NCBI RefSeq assembly: GCF_000174415.1
Contig: NZ_ACJM01000010.1
Location: forward strand, 62,001-126,000
From: Dethiobacter alkaliphilus AHT 1
GTDB taxonomy: Bacteria > Bacillota > Dethiobacteria > Dethiobacterales > Dethiobacteraceae
Direction of reading: 5' to 3'
Length of the DNA: 64,000 nucleotides
The notes beneath the pieces were generated by a model. It was not told the DNA's origin and did no database searches. It saw only the letters and a list, made by a program, of their open reading frames with translations. Of the stretch, positions 35,603-43,479 are shown one piece after another. A program made the translations under genes and the position numbers. Numbering within the stretch: the first letter of the stretch is position 1; every line of letters begins with the position of its first letter.

Positions 35603-36001
35603 CTATCTGTTAATTGCCCTAATTATGTCCCGTGCCGTTTTTCTGGGGATGCTGTCAACTGCAATTACTGCACCGCCGTTGGTGGCAGCCTTGATAATCT
35701 CAGCTTTATATATCTGCTTATTGTAATGGACTCCGGTAATACTGTCTGCCACCTCAATTAAAAAATCGGTATCCCGAAATAAGACTTCAATCACTGCATT
35801 GTCGTTTACTGTATCTCGAAGCTGAGCAGACCCGGGAATTATATCTCCCTGAGTAGCCACAATATTGGGTTCTGCGTCAACAAACACCACCACAACTGGC
35901 TGCCCCACATCAATCCTGGGACCTGACAGAAACTGAAACCAAATTACCACAAAAATAAAGATCATCACTGACGCAAGTATTATTGCTAGTTTTTTATTCA
36001 C
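35603..36001 (-). CDS. Membrane-anchored 'SGPRI' family protein, copy 1
   Basis: A 132-residue protein of unknown function. One N-terminal membrane helix (IILASVMIFIFVVIW) ends in 'QFLSGPRI', then an extracytoplasmic domain rich in Val and Ile, ending 'AVDSIPRKTARDIIRAINR'. The same two ends occur in the protein at 44268 ('RFFSGPRI' and 'IEDIPKNTVRDIIRTINR'), so they are paralogues; this copy has about 35 extra residues in the middle. GTG start after AAGGAGAG. Gene neighbours are a ZIP transporter and a KinB-like kinase; no functional link is evident. Confidence 0.72.
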   Translation of the reverse strand: MNKKLAIILASVMIFIFVVIWFQFLSGPRIDVGQPVVVVFVDAEPNIVATQGDIIPGSAQLRDTVNDNAVIEVLFRDTDFLIEVADSITGVHYNKQIYKAEIIKAATNGGAVIAVDSIPRKTARDIIRAINR

Positions 36002-36140
36002 GAAATAACTCTCCTTCTTAAATTAGAGAGAACCGTTTAAAATGATTTACTACGTTATCCAAGTAAAATAGTAGCCGGTGACATAGGATAGATTAAGATT
36101 AAGCGAAGGTTCTTCATACCAATACCACAGATACTTTAAC

Positions 36141-37412
36141 TTACACTTGATCAATAATTGGAAATTGAATTGTAAATTGGGTCCCCTTGCCAACTTCACT
36201 TTGAACTCCTATTTTTCCTCTAAATGATTTAATGATACTGTATGCAACCATTGTTCCAAGCCCAGTACCCTTCGATTTTGTTGAATAATATAATGTACCT
36301 AATTTACTTATTTGCTCTTCATCCATACCCTCTCCAGTATCAGATATAATCACTAAGGCATTTTCACCACTTTTATTTATCGTGACTTCAAGTGTCCCGC
36401 CTTGTGACATAGATTCTATTCCATTTTTCAACAGATTTATAAGACATTGATGGAGCTTTTGTGATTCGCCGAGTACATGCATGCTATCTAACTGGCTTAA
36501 TTTTACTTCCACACCATTAAGGGTTGCATATGGCTCAATTACAGATATAACATACTCAATTTCCTTATTTAATTCCAACACTTTCATATTATCTAACGAT
36601 GGCTTGGCAAGCGACAGGTAATTTGTAATTATATTTGTTGCTCTATCTAATTCTTCTAAACAAAGTTCAATATATGTTTGCCTTTTTTCCTCTGGTAGCT
36701 TAGAATCCTTTAACAGTTGTAGAAATCCTCCTATGGTGGTTAGCGGATTTCTTACCTCGTGTGAAATACTAGCTGCAATTTCACTCACTGTTTCTAATCT
36801 CTCAAGTTTTTTTAACTCTTTGTTAATAGACGTGTCTAGCTTGTTTTTTTCAAAAAAATAAACTGATATTGCAGTGGCCAGGCACTGGATAATTAAAAAT
36901 ATAAGTAAAAAAATAATAAATGGCTCAACCATTCTTTCTCCGTATAAAATAGCTATAACTATAGTCATCCAGATTATTCCTAAACTACCTGCTATGATAG
37001 ATAGTTTAACCCTCTGTTCTATAGACTTCAATTTATTGAAATAATGCCGTATATACAATAATGAGGCAAATAATAAAACATTGGTTAATACAGCGCCGTA
37101 AAAACCCTCTCCTCCAATATAGAATCTATAAGAAGTAAAAACTCCCAATAACAATAACGCTACTTTCGGTCCTCCATACAACATACCTGTAACTATAGGA
37201 ACTTGTCGCAAATCAAAAATATGACCATCAAAGAAAGGTATTGGAAATGTCATACACAATATTATTAAGACCGTAGAGATAGCACAGATTAGTAGTTCCT
37301 TGGGTATATTAGAAACTCTTTTTTCTATATATCTATTGTGAATATAAATAAAAGCCATAATAAAAAAGATATTTAGCAATAAATACTGAAAAGAGCTCAT
37401 AATTAAATCCAA
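36141..37412 (-). CDS. Sensor histidine kinase, KinB/LytS-type 5TM sensor
   Basis: A 423-residue kinase. The N-terminal ~190 residues hold about six helices with a '5TMR-LYT'-like pattern ('IPFFDGHIFDLRQVPIVTGMLYGGPKVAL'), the sensor type of B. subtilis KinB. The catalytic part has the H-box 'ASISHEVRNPLTTIGGFLQLL', N-box 'CLINLLKNGIESM', G1 'ISDTGEGMD' and G2 'KGTGLGTMVAYSI'. It is likely an orphan kinase (no response regulator next to it), which fits a sporulation phosphorelay input acting on Spo0F or Spo0A. TTG start after AAGGGGGAG. That it is a sporulation kinase is inference. Confidence 0.88.
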   Translation of the reverse strand: MDLIMSSFQYLLLNIFFIMAFIYIHNRYIEKRVSNIPKELLICAISTVLIILCMTFPIPFFDGHIFDLRQVPIVTGMLYGGPKVALLLLGVFTSYRFYIGGEGFYGAVLTNVLLFASLLYIRHYFNKLKSIEQRVKLSIIAGSLGIIWMTIVIAILYGERMVEPFIIFLLIFLIIQCLATAISVYFFEKNKLDTSINKELKKLERLETVSEIAASISHEVRNPLTTIGGFLQLLKDSKLPEEKRQTYIELCLEELDRATNIITNYLSLAKPSLDNMKVLELNKEIEYVISVIEPYATLNGVEVKLSQLDSMHVLGESQKLHQCLINLLKNGIESMSQGGTLEVTINKSGENALVIISDTGEGMDEEQISKLGTLYYSTKSKGTGLGTMVAYSIIKSFRGKIGVQSEVGKGTQFTIQFPIIDQV

Positions 37413-37792
37413 AGCTTCTCCCCCTTTAAGTTGGATAAAGCAACTCGTTTCAGCATTATTCTACAGATTTACAACAATTCCTTTATTTACTAAATAGCCA
37501 GTGCAATTAAAGGACAAACACTACTAGATTTGGAGAAAAATTGGAGAAAAAATAACTGCAATACCCAAAACCACAGTTGCAAGAAGACGATAGTTCTGCA
37601 TCTCTTAAAATAGTTGCCATAACAAAGTACATTAATGTAGCTATCAGACCTATACGTTTCAGATCTTCAAAAGCAACCAGACCATTCGCCTCCTGGATCA
37701 TTTATCCATAGCAATGTAAAAACTTCTTGACATTACACCCCTGATCCATCCATAATAAATGTAAAGATGTCTTTACAATTTTAATAAACGGG
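37413..37792. other. Intergenic region with a possible Cys-rich small gene
   Basis: About 380 AT-rich bases between the divergent KinB-like kinase and the plus-strand DUF/HTH operon. It contains the small frame listed at 37507-37701. A TTTACA-like element near 37770 may be the plus-strand promoter. Nothing else is supported. Confidence 0.4.
37507..37701 (-). CDS. Possible small Cys-containing membrane peptide (uncertain)
   Basis: A 64-codon frame ('KRIGLIATLMYFVMATI' hydrophobic helix, then 'SSCNCGFGYCSYFF'). A GGAGG lies inside its first codons, so a start about seven codons later (a CTG) would fit spacing better than the ATG at 37701, which has no ribosome site. The helix followed by a Cys cluster is reminiscent of secreted signalling peptides, but there is no AgrB-like processing enzyme nearby and I recognise no family. 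Low confidence that it is expressed. Confidence 0.3.
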   Translation of the reverse strand: MIQEANGLVAFEDLKRIGLIATLMYFVMATILRDAELSSSCNCGFGYCSYFFSNFSPNLVVFVL

Positions 37793-38014
37793 GTGATTTA
37801 TATTAAACTCACTAAGCCCGATGAAATGGAGATGCACATTAACTTTAAATCAATGAGGCTTGCTTATATTTTTGTGGTTATCGCATTAATTGTATGGCTT
37901 GCACTTGATTTCACAAAGAGTGGGGCGTTTCCAATTGTGCCGTCTATAATTATTTCTGTTCAGAACCTTATTTTCTTTGGCAGTAAAATATATATGGCGC
38001 GAAAGATGTCTTGA
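37793..38014 (+). CDS. Small two-helix membrane protein, copy 1 of tandem pair
   Basis: About 70 residues with two hydrophobic helices and a conserved opening 'DEMEMHINFKSMRLAYIFVV'. It is clearly paralogous to the next gene ('DEMEHHIALRSMRIAYSFTV'). The GTG at 37793 is part of the GGGGTGA ribosome site; translation may actually begin at the in-frame ATT at 37802, giving M-K-L-T-K-P-D-E. First gene of a three-gene operon ending in an XRE regulator. Function unknown; similar small membrane proteins accompany such regulators in many Firmicutes. Confidence 0.7.
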   Translation: MIYIKLTKPDEMEMHINFKSMRLAYIFVVIALIVWLALDFTKSGAFPIVPSIIISVQNLIFFGSKIYMARKMS

Positions 38015-38036
38015 CTATAAAGGAGGTGCCAATTTG

Positions 38037-38252
38037 ATGAGAAAAATGGATGAAATGGAGCACCACATTGCCCTTCGGAGTATGCGTATTGCCTATTCTT
38101 TTACAGTAGTCTTTTTGTTTGTTTGGATGACAATTGATTTTATTAATACATCAGAACTTGGCCTGCCATTCATATTGCTGATTTCACAAAACATTATCCT
38201 TCTTTCAAGCCAGCTTATCATGCAAAACAGGATGGGAAGAAATGAAGAATAA
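38037..38252 (+). CDS. Small two-helix membrane protein, copy 2 of tandem pair
   Basis: 71 residues: 'MRKMDEMEHHIALRSMRIAY' then two hydrophobic helices separated by 'NTSELGLP', ending in a polar tail. ATG at 38037 after AAAGGAGGTG with eight-base spacing; the longer frame from 37977 lies within the previous gene. Its end overlaps the start of the XRE regulator by 11 bases, so the regulator is probably translationally coupled. Confidence 0.75.
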   Translation: MRKMDEMEHHIALRSMRIAYSFTVVFLFVWMTIDFINTSELGLPFILLISQNIILLSSQLIMQNRMGRNEE

Positions 38253-38436
38253 GATAAAGGATCTGCGGAAGCAAAAGAATCTTCGACAAGAAGATTTAGC
38301 ACTTAAACTTGGTGTAACCCGTCAAACAATCAATGCAGTGGAAAACAATAAATATAACCCTACTCTTGAATTGGCTATGAAACTTGCAAAATTGCTGGAA
38401 ACACCCGTTGAAGACATCTTCCAATTGGAAGACTGA
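38242..38436 (+). CDS. XRE-family transcriptional regulator (64 residues)
   Basis: Minimal Cro/CI-type DNA-binding protein consisting of little more than a helix-turn-helix: 'IKDLRKQKNLRQEDLALKLGVTRQTINAVENNKYNPTLELAMKLAKLL'. This short YozG/HTH_3 type often represses its own operon. It overlaps the preceding membrane protein gene and ends convergent with a minus-strand gene 12 bases away. It may control the two small membrane proteins. Confidence 0.9.
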   Translation: MKNKIKDLRKQKNLRQEDLALKLGVTRQTINAVENNKYNPTLELAMKLAKLLETPVEDIFQLED

Positions 38437-38448
38437 ACTCCCTGGCTT

Positions 38449-38778
38449 CTATTTTTTGTTATGTTTATAAGGTTCTCCAACCCACTCTCCAACTTTAAGC
38501 ACAATGCCACGATATGATGCTGGTTTTTTAAGTTTAATGTACTGTGGAACCCACAGCAGCAAGGCGAGCGGGGATATAACAAAGTATGATGCCACAACTG
38601 CAAAGTGAAATAATATACTCGCTTCTTCAAAACCTAGCCAAGCAATTAATCTTATAGCAATAACCGTATTGAGCCACAAAAGAAACCAGTAGCGAAAGTT
38701 GACCTTTCTTCTAAATAATCGCCAGCCCTGTTTATTAAACTCCCAACTTTCCTTCCACTGCCGTTTGTATTCCTTCAT
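38449..38778 (-). CDS. Small membrane protein, 109 residues
   Basis: Not recognised. A basic aromatic-rich N-terminus ('KEYKRQWKESWEFNKQGWRLF') precedes two hydrophobic helices ('YWFLLWLNTVIAIRLIAWLG', 'FAVVASYFVISPLALLLWV') and a basic C-terminus. The ATG at 38776-38778 follows GAGGAGGTG by six bases. Last gene of a long minus-strand run of small envelope genes. Function unknown. Confidence 0.65.
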   Translation of the reverse strand: MKEYKRQWKESWEFNKQGWRLFRRKVNFRYWFLLWLNTVIAIRLIAWLGFEEASILFHFAVVASYFVISPLALLLWVPQYIKLKKPASYRGIVLKVGEWVGEPYKHNKK

Positions 38779-38835
38779 TAAGTTCACCTCCTCAACGAAG
38801 CGGTGGGATTGAAAGGGACAATGTTAAATTACATA

Positions 38836-39405
38836 TTAGGCAGCTCCCCTGATTATTAATACCACAGAAACAAACAAAACGATTCCCAGCCCACAAAGCA
38901 TCATCGAATAGTTTTTTACATATGAAGTTAAATCCGGATTATTATAAATCTTCTTTGTATCCTCAACTAATCGCCTGTTATCAGCAATTAGCCCTGCGGA
39001 AAGCAGAAATACTAAATAATAGGGCATAGAGCTTACGACATAGAGAAGATCAGTTAAATAGATGACCAATATTATGATGGGAATAACAGCCCATTGCCAA
39101 AGGGGTCTTTGGGCATCTATTTCTCTATTGCCATCATCGAAATGCTTTTTTTCATAATCCTGCAGTTCTCGCAAAGCGGGCCAAGGATAAGTTTCATGAT
39201 AAAAAACTTCTGAAATAAATATTGGCAGAGAAAATAATACCATCGTTATAGCAATTGCATTTTTATTGTTAAGTAAAATGCTGACGAGAAGCAAGCTGCT
39301 AAACGAAATAAGATAGACATTCGATAACAACATAAGCTTCCTGTTCAGTATTTTTATTCTTTCCACCCAACCACCGCCGTCCGTTTTATCGTAATATTTA
39401 GGCAC
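38836..39405 (-). CDS. Integral membrane protein, 189 residues
   Basis: Not recognised. About five helices with a central cytoplasmic or external loop rich in charged residues ('HETYPWPALRELQDYEKKHFDDGNREIDAQRP'). Starts at GTG after AGGGAAAT. It lies 25 bases downstream of the 39431 gene and is likely co-transcribed with it. Confidence 0.65.
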   Translation of the reverse strand: MPKYYDKTDGGGWVERIKILNRKLMLLSNVYLISFSSLLLVSILLNNKNAIAITMVLFSLPIFISEVFYHETYPWPALRELQDYEKKHFDDGNREIDAQRPLWQWAVIPIIILVIYLTDLLYVVSSMPYYLVFLLSAGLIADNRRLVEDTKKIYNNPDLTSYVKNYSMMLCGLGIVLFVSVVLIIRGAA

Positions 39406-39430
39406 ATTTCCCTGCTATTAAAATACTTGC

Positions 39431-40120
39431 TTAATCATCATACCAAGGTACATCCCATATCTTACCACCCACTAGCTCTCCTTGCTTATCGAAAGCAATA
39501 ATGCCAGGAGTTCGTTGCCACTTATCTTCTATACGGAGCACTTCATAATCATCATTTGACTCTATAATAATATACTCATTGCCTCCATCCTTAGCTTCCT
39601 GCAATGAGTACTTTTTTTGTTCAAAATCCCCAATGATAATATACTTAATTTCTCTTTTTTTAGGTTCAATGTATATAAACCATTCATCGCCAATTCTCTT
39701 GCTATAAGCAACAAAAGGTTTATTATAGTCTTGTAGAAGAGGTGCTTCACGAAACCAGCCTGTGTACCACGAGCTTCTATAAAGTATACCTAGCGGCCTC
39801 GAAATTTCGTCGATTATATAGCCCTCATCATACCCGCCATACTCAAAATTAACACGATATACTTTGACATGCCGTGTCACAAGGGATTTAAAGGTTTCCG
39901 AATGAATTAACTCCACATCATCAACGAACACCCCATCTTCTATAATCAACCTATCAAAAGATAACGACACGCCTGGAAGCCATAGAGTTATTACTATAAA
40001 TAATACGACCATAATTGCAATTGTACTTTCTCTTGTTAAATTTCTTTTTCGTAGAAGAAAAACCCAAATGCTTAAGTATATAAAGAATAGGATTATAGCT
40101 ACATAAAAATCTATAAACAC
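39431..40120 (-). CDS. Membrane-anchored protein with external beta-rich domain, 229 residues
   Basis: Not recognised. Two N-terminal hydrophobic helices ('FIDFYVAIILFFIYLSIWVF', 'IAIMVVLFIVITLWLPG') precede a roughly 170-residue domain with short strands ('HVKVYRVNFEYGG', 'EWFIYIEPKKREIKYIIIG', 'NEYIIIESNDDYEVLRI'). GTG at 40120 follows GAGGAGGGGG; the longer frame with MVGYCFRGGG includes the ribosome site and is rejected. Part of the minus-strand array. Confidence 0.65.
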   Translation of the reverse strand: MFIDFYVAIILFFIYLSIWVFLLRKRNLTRESTIAIMVVLFIVITLWLPGVSLSFDRLIIEDGVFVDDVELIHSETFKSLVTRHVKVYRVNFEYGGYDEGYIIDEISRPLGILYRSSWYTGWFREAPLLQDYNKPFVAYSKRIGDEWFIYIEPKKREIKYIIIGDFEQKKYSLQEAKDGGNEYIIIESNDDYEVLRIEDKWQRTPGIIAFDKQGELVGGKIWDVPWYDD

Positions 40121-40177
40121 ATAACCCCCTCCTCTAAAACAATAACCCACCAATCAGAGCCCTGGTATCATAATGAT

Positions 40178-40324
40178 CTATGAATTATTTTTAATATAGA
40201 TATTTAAAGCTCTAATTACCAAAGTCAAAGTATAGACGCCCAGGCCCAATAAACCTAATAAAAGTATCCAAGTGAAAAGTGGAAGAAAATAAGTGACGGG
40301 ATTTATCCTAAACACCTCCCTCAT
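40178..40324 (-). CDS. Tiny membrane protein, 48 residues, 'YIKxNS' family
   Basis: A short frame with one hydrophobic helix and the tail 'VIRALNIYIKNNS'. ATG at 40322-40324 is in frame. However a GGAGGTG lies inside codons 3-4 and spaces well to an ATA codon at 40306, so the true N-terminus may be N-P-V-T-Y-F-L-P. It shares its C-terminal pattern (helix, then Y-I-K-x-N-S at the stop) with the 49-residue frame at 50522. It lies just after the 40340 lipoprotein stop. Function unknown. Confidence 0.6.
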   Translation of the reverse strand: MREVFRINPVTYFLPLFTWILLLGLLGLGVYTLTLVIRALNIYIKNNS

Positions 40325-40339
40325 TTTAATTCAATGGTA

Positions 40340-40942
40340 TTAACGCCTTGCTTCTTCTTTAATAATCTCAACAAGGCTGTTGATGACATCTGTTTGCTTC
40401 TCCCTGGAAATATAAAAAGCTATATCTTCAATTTTTTGTGGTTCTTCAGATATTATTTTTGGCTCTAAATAAATTAGTCTCTCTTCACTCAGAACATAGA
40501 TTAGCCCTTTAACCGAATCAACCCATTCTTCGCTGCTTACATATAATTTAATTTCGTAATTTGCTTGTTGAGCCAAAACCTTACCATCATAGAATATTTT
40601 CTTTGCTTGGTCTGAGGGCAAAACTTCCAGCTCTATGTCTTTGAGAAGGTCTACAACCGCCTCTACCTGCTCTTTGTTATAAACACTGAAATTGTGCATA
40701 ACAATCTCACCATAGATTTCCCCCATCTCCTCCAACGAGTCCCGTTCTTCGGCACCAAAGATTTCTTCCCATTTACGAGCTACTACACCAATGTCCATTC
40801 TGTCAATCGTTTCTGAATCTATAAGAAGCTCATTGGAGTAGATGCTTGAATCTAAGAGAGGTTCATTGTAATTAGTGTCCGAAGAACAACCAGAAGCAGA
40901 CAGAATTAACAACAACACTAATAAAATAATTATTTTTTTCAT
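40340..40942 (-). CDS. Lipoprotein, 200 residues
   Basis: Not recognised beyond its class. The signal peptide ends in a lipobox 'ILSASGC'. The mature part is acidic and mixed alpha/beta ('SETIDRMDIGVVARKWEEIFG', 'GKVLAQQANYEIKLYVSSEEWV', 'GLIYVLSEERLIYLEP'). This layout recalls small clostridial lipoproteins that accompany anti-sigma or sensor systems, but I can assign no function. Two Met codons begin the frame; the second at 40942 is preferred. Confidence 0.68.
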   Translation of the reverse strand: MKKIIILLVLLLILSASGCSSDTNYNEPLLDSSIYSNELLIDSETIDRMDIGVVARKWEEIFGAEERDSLEEMGEIYGEIVMHNFSVYNKEQVEAVVDLLKDIELEVLPSDQAKKIFYDGKVLAQQANYEIKLYVSSEEWVDSVKGLIYVLSEERLIYLEPKIISEEPQKIEDIAFYISREKQTDVINSLVEIIKEEARR

Positions 40943-40977
40943 CACTTCACCTTTCAGTAGTTTAATAAATGCTGCTA

Positions 40978-41091
40978 TTAAAGTATTTCGGATTCATTTT
41001 TCTGCTGCAATAGCAATTTCTCAATCCTTTCAAAACCTGTTTTGACATTCCAGGCAATGATAATCAGCAGCACGATTATAATAAGTTGCAA
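40978..41091 (-). CDS. Tiny membrane protein, 37 residues
   Basis: TTG start at 41089-41091 after AAGGGGGA with seven-base spacing. The peptide is a single hydrophobic helix ('LIIIVLLIIIAWNV') followed by a short amphipathic helix ('GFERIEKLLLQQKNESEIL'). It sits between two larger genes of the same strand with short gaps. Strong ribosome site and position support expression; function unknown. Confidence 0.55.
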   Translation of the reverse strand: MQLIIIVLLIIIAWNVKTGFERIEKLLLQQKNESEIL

Positions 41092-41161
41092 TGCTTTATC
41101 CCCCTTAAAGATTTATTTATTATTCATTCCCGACAATAGAGATCCGAAAAAAACATTCTCC

Positions 41162-41500
41162 TTAAAACTGATACTCCACATCACTTGAGAAAGCCATATA
41201 CAATAGAATGAGTATATATACTGGAGGAAACAAGCTCGGGATGACAAGAAAACCACTCAATCCAAAGGCATTAAATAATCTCACTGACCAATAGAAGATA
41301 AAAACTATATTAACTATTGGTATTAAAATCAACAATAATAGTAGAGGGCTCTCTTTAATTATCCAAAAATACAATATCAGATTAACAAGAGGAACAAATG
41401 CAATCCAAGCCATTTCTATGTCTGCTTTTTTCGCTAACATATAAAAAGATAAAGATATTAGAACATAGCCAAGAATTCCAAGTTCATTATGTATGATCAA
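41162..41500 (-). CDS. Small integral membrane protein, DUF5684-like
   Basis: 112 residues with three to four hydrophobic helices. The pattern 'MAWIAFVPLVNLILYFWI' resembles the W-x-A-x-I-P-x-x-N motif of DUF5684-type membrane proteins. The TTG start at 41500 overlaps the stop of the short upstream frame (TTGA), suggesting translational coupling, with AAAAGGGG nine bases upstream. Function unknown. Confidence 0.65.
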   Translation of the reverse strand: MIIHNELGILGYVLISLSFYMLAKKADIEMAWIAFVPLVNLILYFWIIKESPLLLLLILIPIVNIVFIFYWSVRLFNAFGLSGFLVIPSLFPPVYILILLYMAFSSDVEYQF

Positions 41501-41619
41501 GTAGACAAACCCCTTTTAGTTATTTGTTGACTCAATTTCTGAAGTAACTTGATTGTCAGTTTATTTATACCTTTTAGTGATTCGTTTATTGCTTGGAGTT
41601 GCTCTGTAATTTCTTTTAT
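41497..41619 (-). CDS. Possible 40-residue coiled-coil peptide bridging two genes
   Basis: Frame reading KEITEQLQAINESLKGINK then LTIKLLQKLSQQ, a clear amphipathic helix with heptad spacing. It fills the gap exactly: its first codon ATA overlaps the TAA stop of the 41616 gene (ATAA), and its TGA stop overlaps the TTG start of the 41162 gene. No ordinary start codon is available, so translation would need ATA initiation or reinitiation. Codon content and fit support it; the missing start keeps confidence low. Confidence 0.4.
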   Translation of the reverse strand: MKEITEQLQAINESLKGINKLTIKLLQKLSQQITKRGLST

Positions 41620-42173
41620 CTGTTGACAGTGGTTACCTGTTCTAGCCTCTCACGATAATTATCACGCACATCAAAGGGTTCCCATCTGACTTTCCAATTA
41701 CCATAAGAGTTTTTTTGCATCCAGAATAAAAATTCACTACCATCCTTTTGTTCAAAAGCAATTTTCATATTATTTTCATCACCGAGGGTTGTATCTTCTT
41801 GGACTGAGATGACTTCATTAAAATGCCTTAAGAACATATCAACAGGCCTATTTTTCCGAAGCTGTAAAAATTCTTGTTCACCTAATGGTTCAATCATCCA
41901 AGCACTCTGCATTTTATCTGTATTGAACAAATAGTATTGGGTGTTGTAGTCCTGATTTCTATCTGCATGGAGCCATAACTTGAATACCTGTAATGGGGCA
42001 AGCCCTGCAAGGAGACGCTCTTCTCTTGTTTCGGAAAACTCCTGATAGATGCCAATTTCATCTTGTGTCAATTCAAGAGATAAATACTGAGTTGAGTTGC
42101 CAATACAACCCTGTACCCAAAATAGTGTCAGTGCTGCCAAAATACAAGCTATAATCATATTTCTGTTCTGCAT
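41616..42173 (-). CDS. Lipoprotein, 185 residues
   Basis: Not recognised. Signal peptide with lipobox 'LFWVQGC'. The mature domain looks like an NTF2-like or DUF4829-type fold: 'LAPLQVFKLWLHADRNQDYNTQYYLF' then 'FLFWMQKNSYGNWKVRWEPFDV'. The ATG at 42173 follows AAAGGAG by eight bases. The frame extends upstream through a GC-rich stretch (to 42278) that is probably non-coding. Member of the minus-strand array. Confidence 0.7.
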   Translation of the reverse strand: MQNRNMIIACILAALTLFWVQGCIGNSTQYLSLELTQDEIGIYQEFSETREERLLAGLAPLQVFKLWLHADRNQDYNTQYYLFNTDKMQSAWMIEPLGEQEFLQLRKNRPVDMFLRHFNEVISVQEDTTLGDENNMKIAFEQKDGSEFLFWMQKNSYGNWKVRWEPFDVRDNYRERLEQVTTVNR

Positions 42174-42290
42174 GTAGAATTCTCCTTTAAGAAGGTTACG
42201 TAGATGTCCTCGGAGTTCTGCGATACTGGCACACGGGCCAGGTGCACCCCTCAACGTCATCGAGAGATTGGCGCGCAAGTCATCTTTTTG
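42174..42290. other. Short GC-rich patch between two AT-rich genes
   Basis: Roughly 85 bases (about 42195-42285) are clearly richer in G and C than the sequence on both sides and contain no ribosome site or gene start until the AAAGGAG at about 42181-42187. I cannot match it to a known element; it may be a remnant of an inserted sequence. Confidence 0.35.
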
Positions 42291-42786
42291 CCTTTAAGTC
42301 ACTATCATAATCCCATAAATAATAAATGTTTGTACCAGCTACCTCTCTCGACCAAATAACTTCATTACCGCTAGAATCTTCTTTTATGATTTTTTGTATT
42401 TCATCATCCTGAACAAGCCCTACGCCTAATATTTTTCCTGCAATAGTTATTCCTTTGTGACTAAAACCTAGATGCCCAGAACCTAAACCCATATGAGGAA
42501 CCTCTCTAACCCATCTGTATCCTTCACTTACTTGTCTAATTGTTGATATTCCTACAGCTTTACCTGGTTTTTCAAATATAACTATTTTTAATCCTCTGAA
42601 ATCTACTACATGGCCAATATTGTCATAGCTTATATTCTCTACTTCTATACCATACTCCAAAGCATCCTCTATCGTAGGAAACATGTTTTCAAAATTATAA
42701 ACTGGAGGCTTATTAAAAAGTGATAAGTATACGGCAGTTGCAAACGTTAGTATAAAAATTGAAAAACCTACTCTTTTTATTAACAA
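42280..42786 (-). CDS. Membrane-anchored protein, 168 residues
   Basis: Not recognised. One N-terminal helix ('VGFSIFILTFATAVYLSLF') and an external domain with strands ('IEVENISYDNIGHVVDFRGLKIVIFEK', 'GLGSGHLGFSHKGITIAGKI'). TTG at 42786 follows GGAGGTAGATGTAA. No catalytic motif seen. Part of the minus-strand array. Confidence 0.65.
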   Translation of the reverse strand: MLIKRVGFSIFILTFATAVYLSLFNKPPVYNFENMFPTIEDALEYGIEVENISYDNIGHVVDFRGLKIVIFEKPGKAVGISTIRQVSEGYRWVREVPHMGLGSGHLGFSHKGITIAGKILGVGLVQDDEIQKIIKEDSSGNEVIWSREVAGTNIYYLWDYDSDLKAKR

Positions 42787-42818
42787 TTACATCTACCTCC
42801 TTCACGATAAAGATCTTT

Positions 42819-42995
42819 CTATGTAGCACTTAATAGGGTTTTGTTGATGATATTTCTTGGCTTTGTCAACATTCTGTCCTTTTCATCAATTTCTTGAATT
42901 GTTATTTTGAAGCCTTCTTTGTTTAAAATACGTAGTGAACCAAACAAGGCTATACGATATCCCTGTAATGAAAAGAAGTTTTGTTTTGAATTCAT
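42819..42995 (-). CDS. Possible small protein, 58 residues (uncertain)
   Basis: An ATG frame of 58 residues ('NSKQNFFSLQGYRIALFGSLRILNKEGFKITIQEIDEKD') that fills an otherwise empty 220-base gap. Codon use looks coding-like, but there is no ribosome site before the ATG, so it could be a fragment of a former gene. No family recognised. Confidence 0.3.
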   Translation of the reverse strand: MNSKQNFFSLQGYRIALFGSLRILNKEGFKITIQEIDEKDRMLTKPRNIINKTLLSAT

Positions 42996-43009
42996 GATTT
43001 TATGCTAAT

Positions 43010-43393
43010 TTATGCATTCGGGCATCTTTCTTTAAGTAGCTGTAAGAATTGTTGTTTATTTCTTGGTGATACGAGAACGGAACCTTTTTTGTGGTGGATT
43101 TCCAGTCTGTCTACTGAGGATGCGGGGGCGCTTAGAGGGTTGCGTGTCGGTCTGACGGATGTTATTTCAGAAAGGATTACAGTCCATTGCAATGGACCGC
43201 ACTTGATCATAATCCTGTCTTCCAGGAGCCAGTATCCTGTTCCGAAAAATATCCAACCCATAAGAATGCTGATACCAATCAATACATATGAAAGTACTGA
43301 CGGGAAATTTTCTACAGCTGATAAGATCAACGCTATAATCGCAGCAACAATTATAATGATAAGCCACCAATCATATTTTGAACGGAAATACAT
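43010..43393 (-). CDS. PH-domain-like membrane protein (bacterial PH type)
   Basis: 127 residues: two N-terminal hydrophobic helices ('WLIIIIVAAIIALILSAV', 'VLSYVLIGISILMGWIFFGTGYW') then a compact beta domain 'YWLLEDRIMIKCGPLQWTVILSEITSVRPTRNPL' and 'RLEIHHKKGSVLVSPRNKQQFLQLLKE'. This is the layout of DUF1200/bPH membrane proteins such as YokE or YvbH-like PH proteins. Acts at the membrane; role unknown. Confidence 0.75.
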   Translation of the reverse strand: MYFRSKYDWWLIIIIVAAIIALILSAVENFPSVLSYVLIGISILMGWIFFGTGYWLLEDRIMIKCGPLQWTVILSEITSVRPTRNPLSAPASSVDRLEIHHKKGSVLVSPRNKQQFLQLLKERCPNA

Positions 43394-43479
43394 CGGGAAC
43401 CCTCCACTAGAGTAATTTTGTTTACAATATGAAGGCGGCTGTTGGATTTTATCGGTTTAGTTACTGACAAAAAGGTTAG

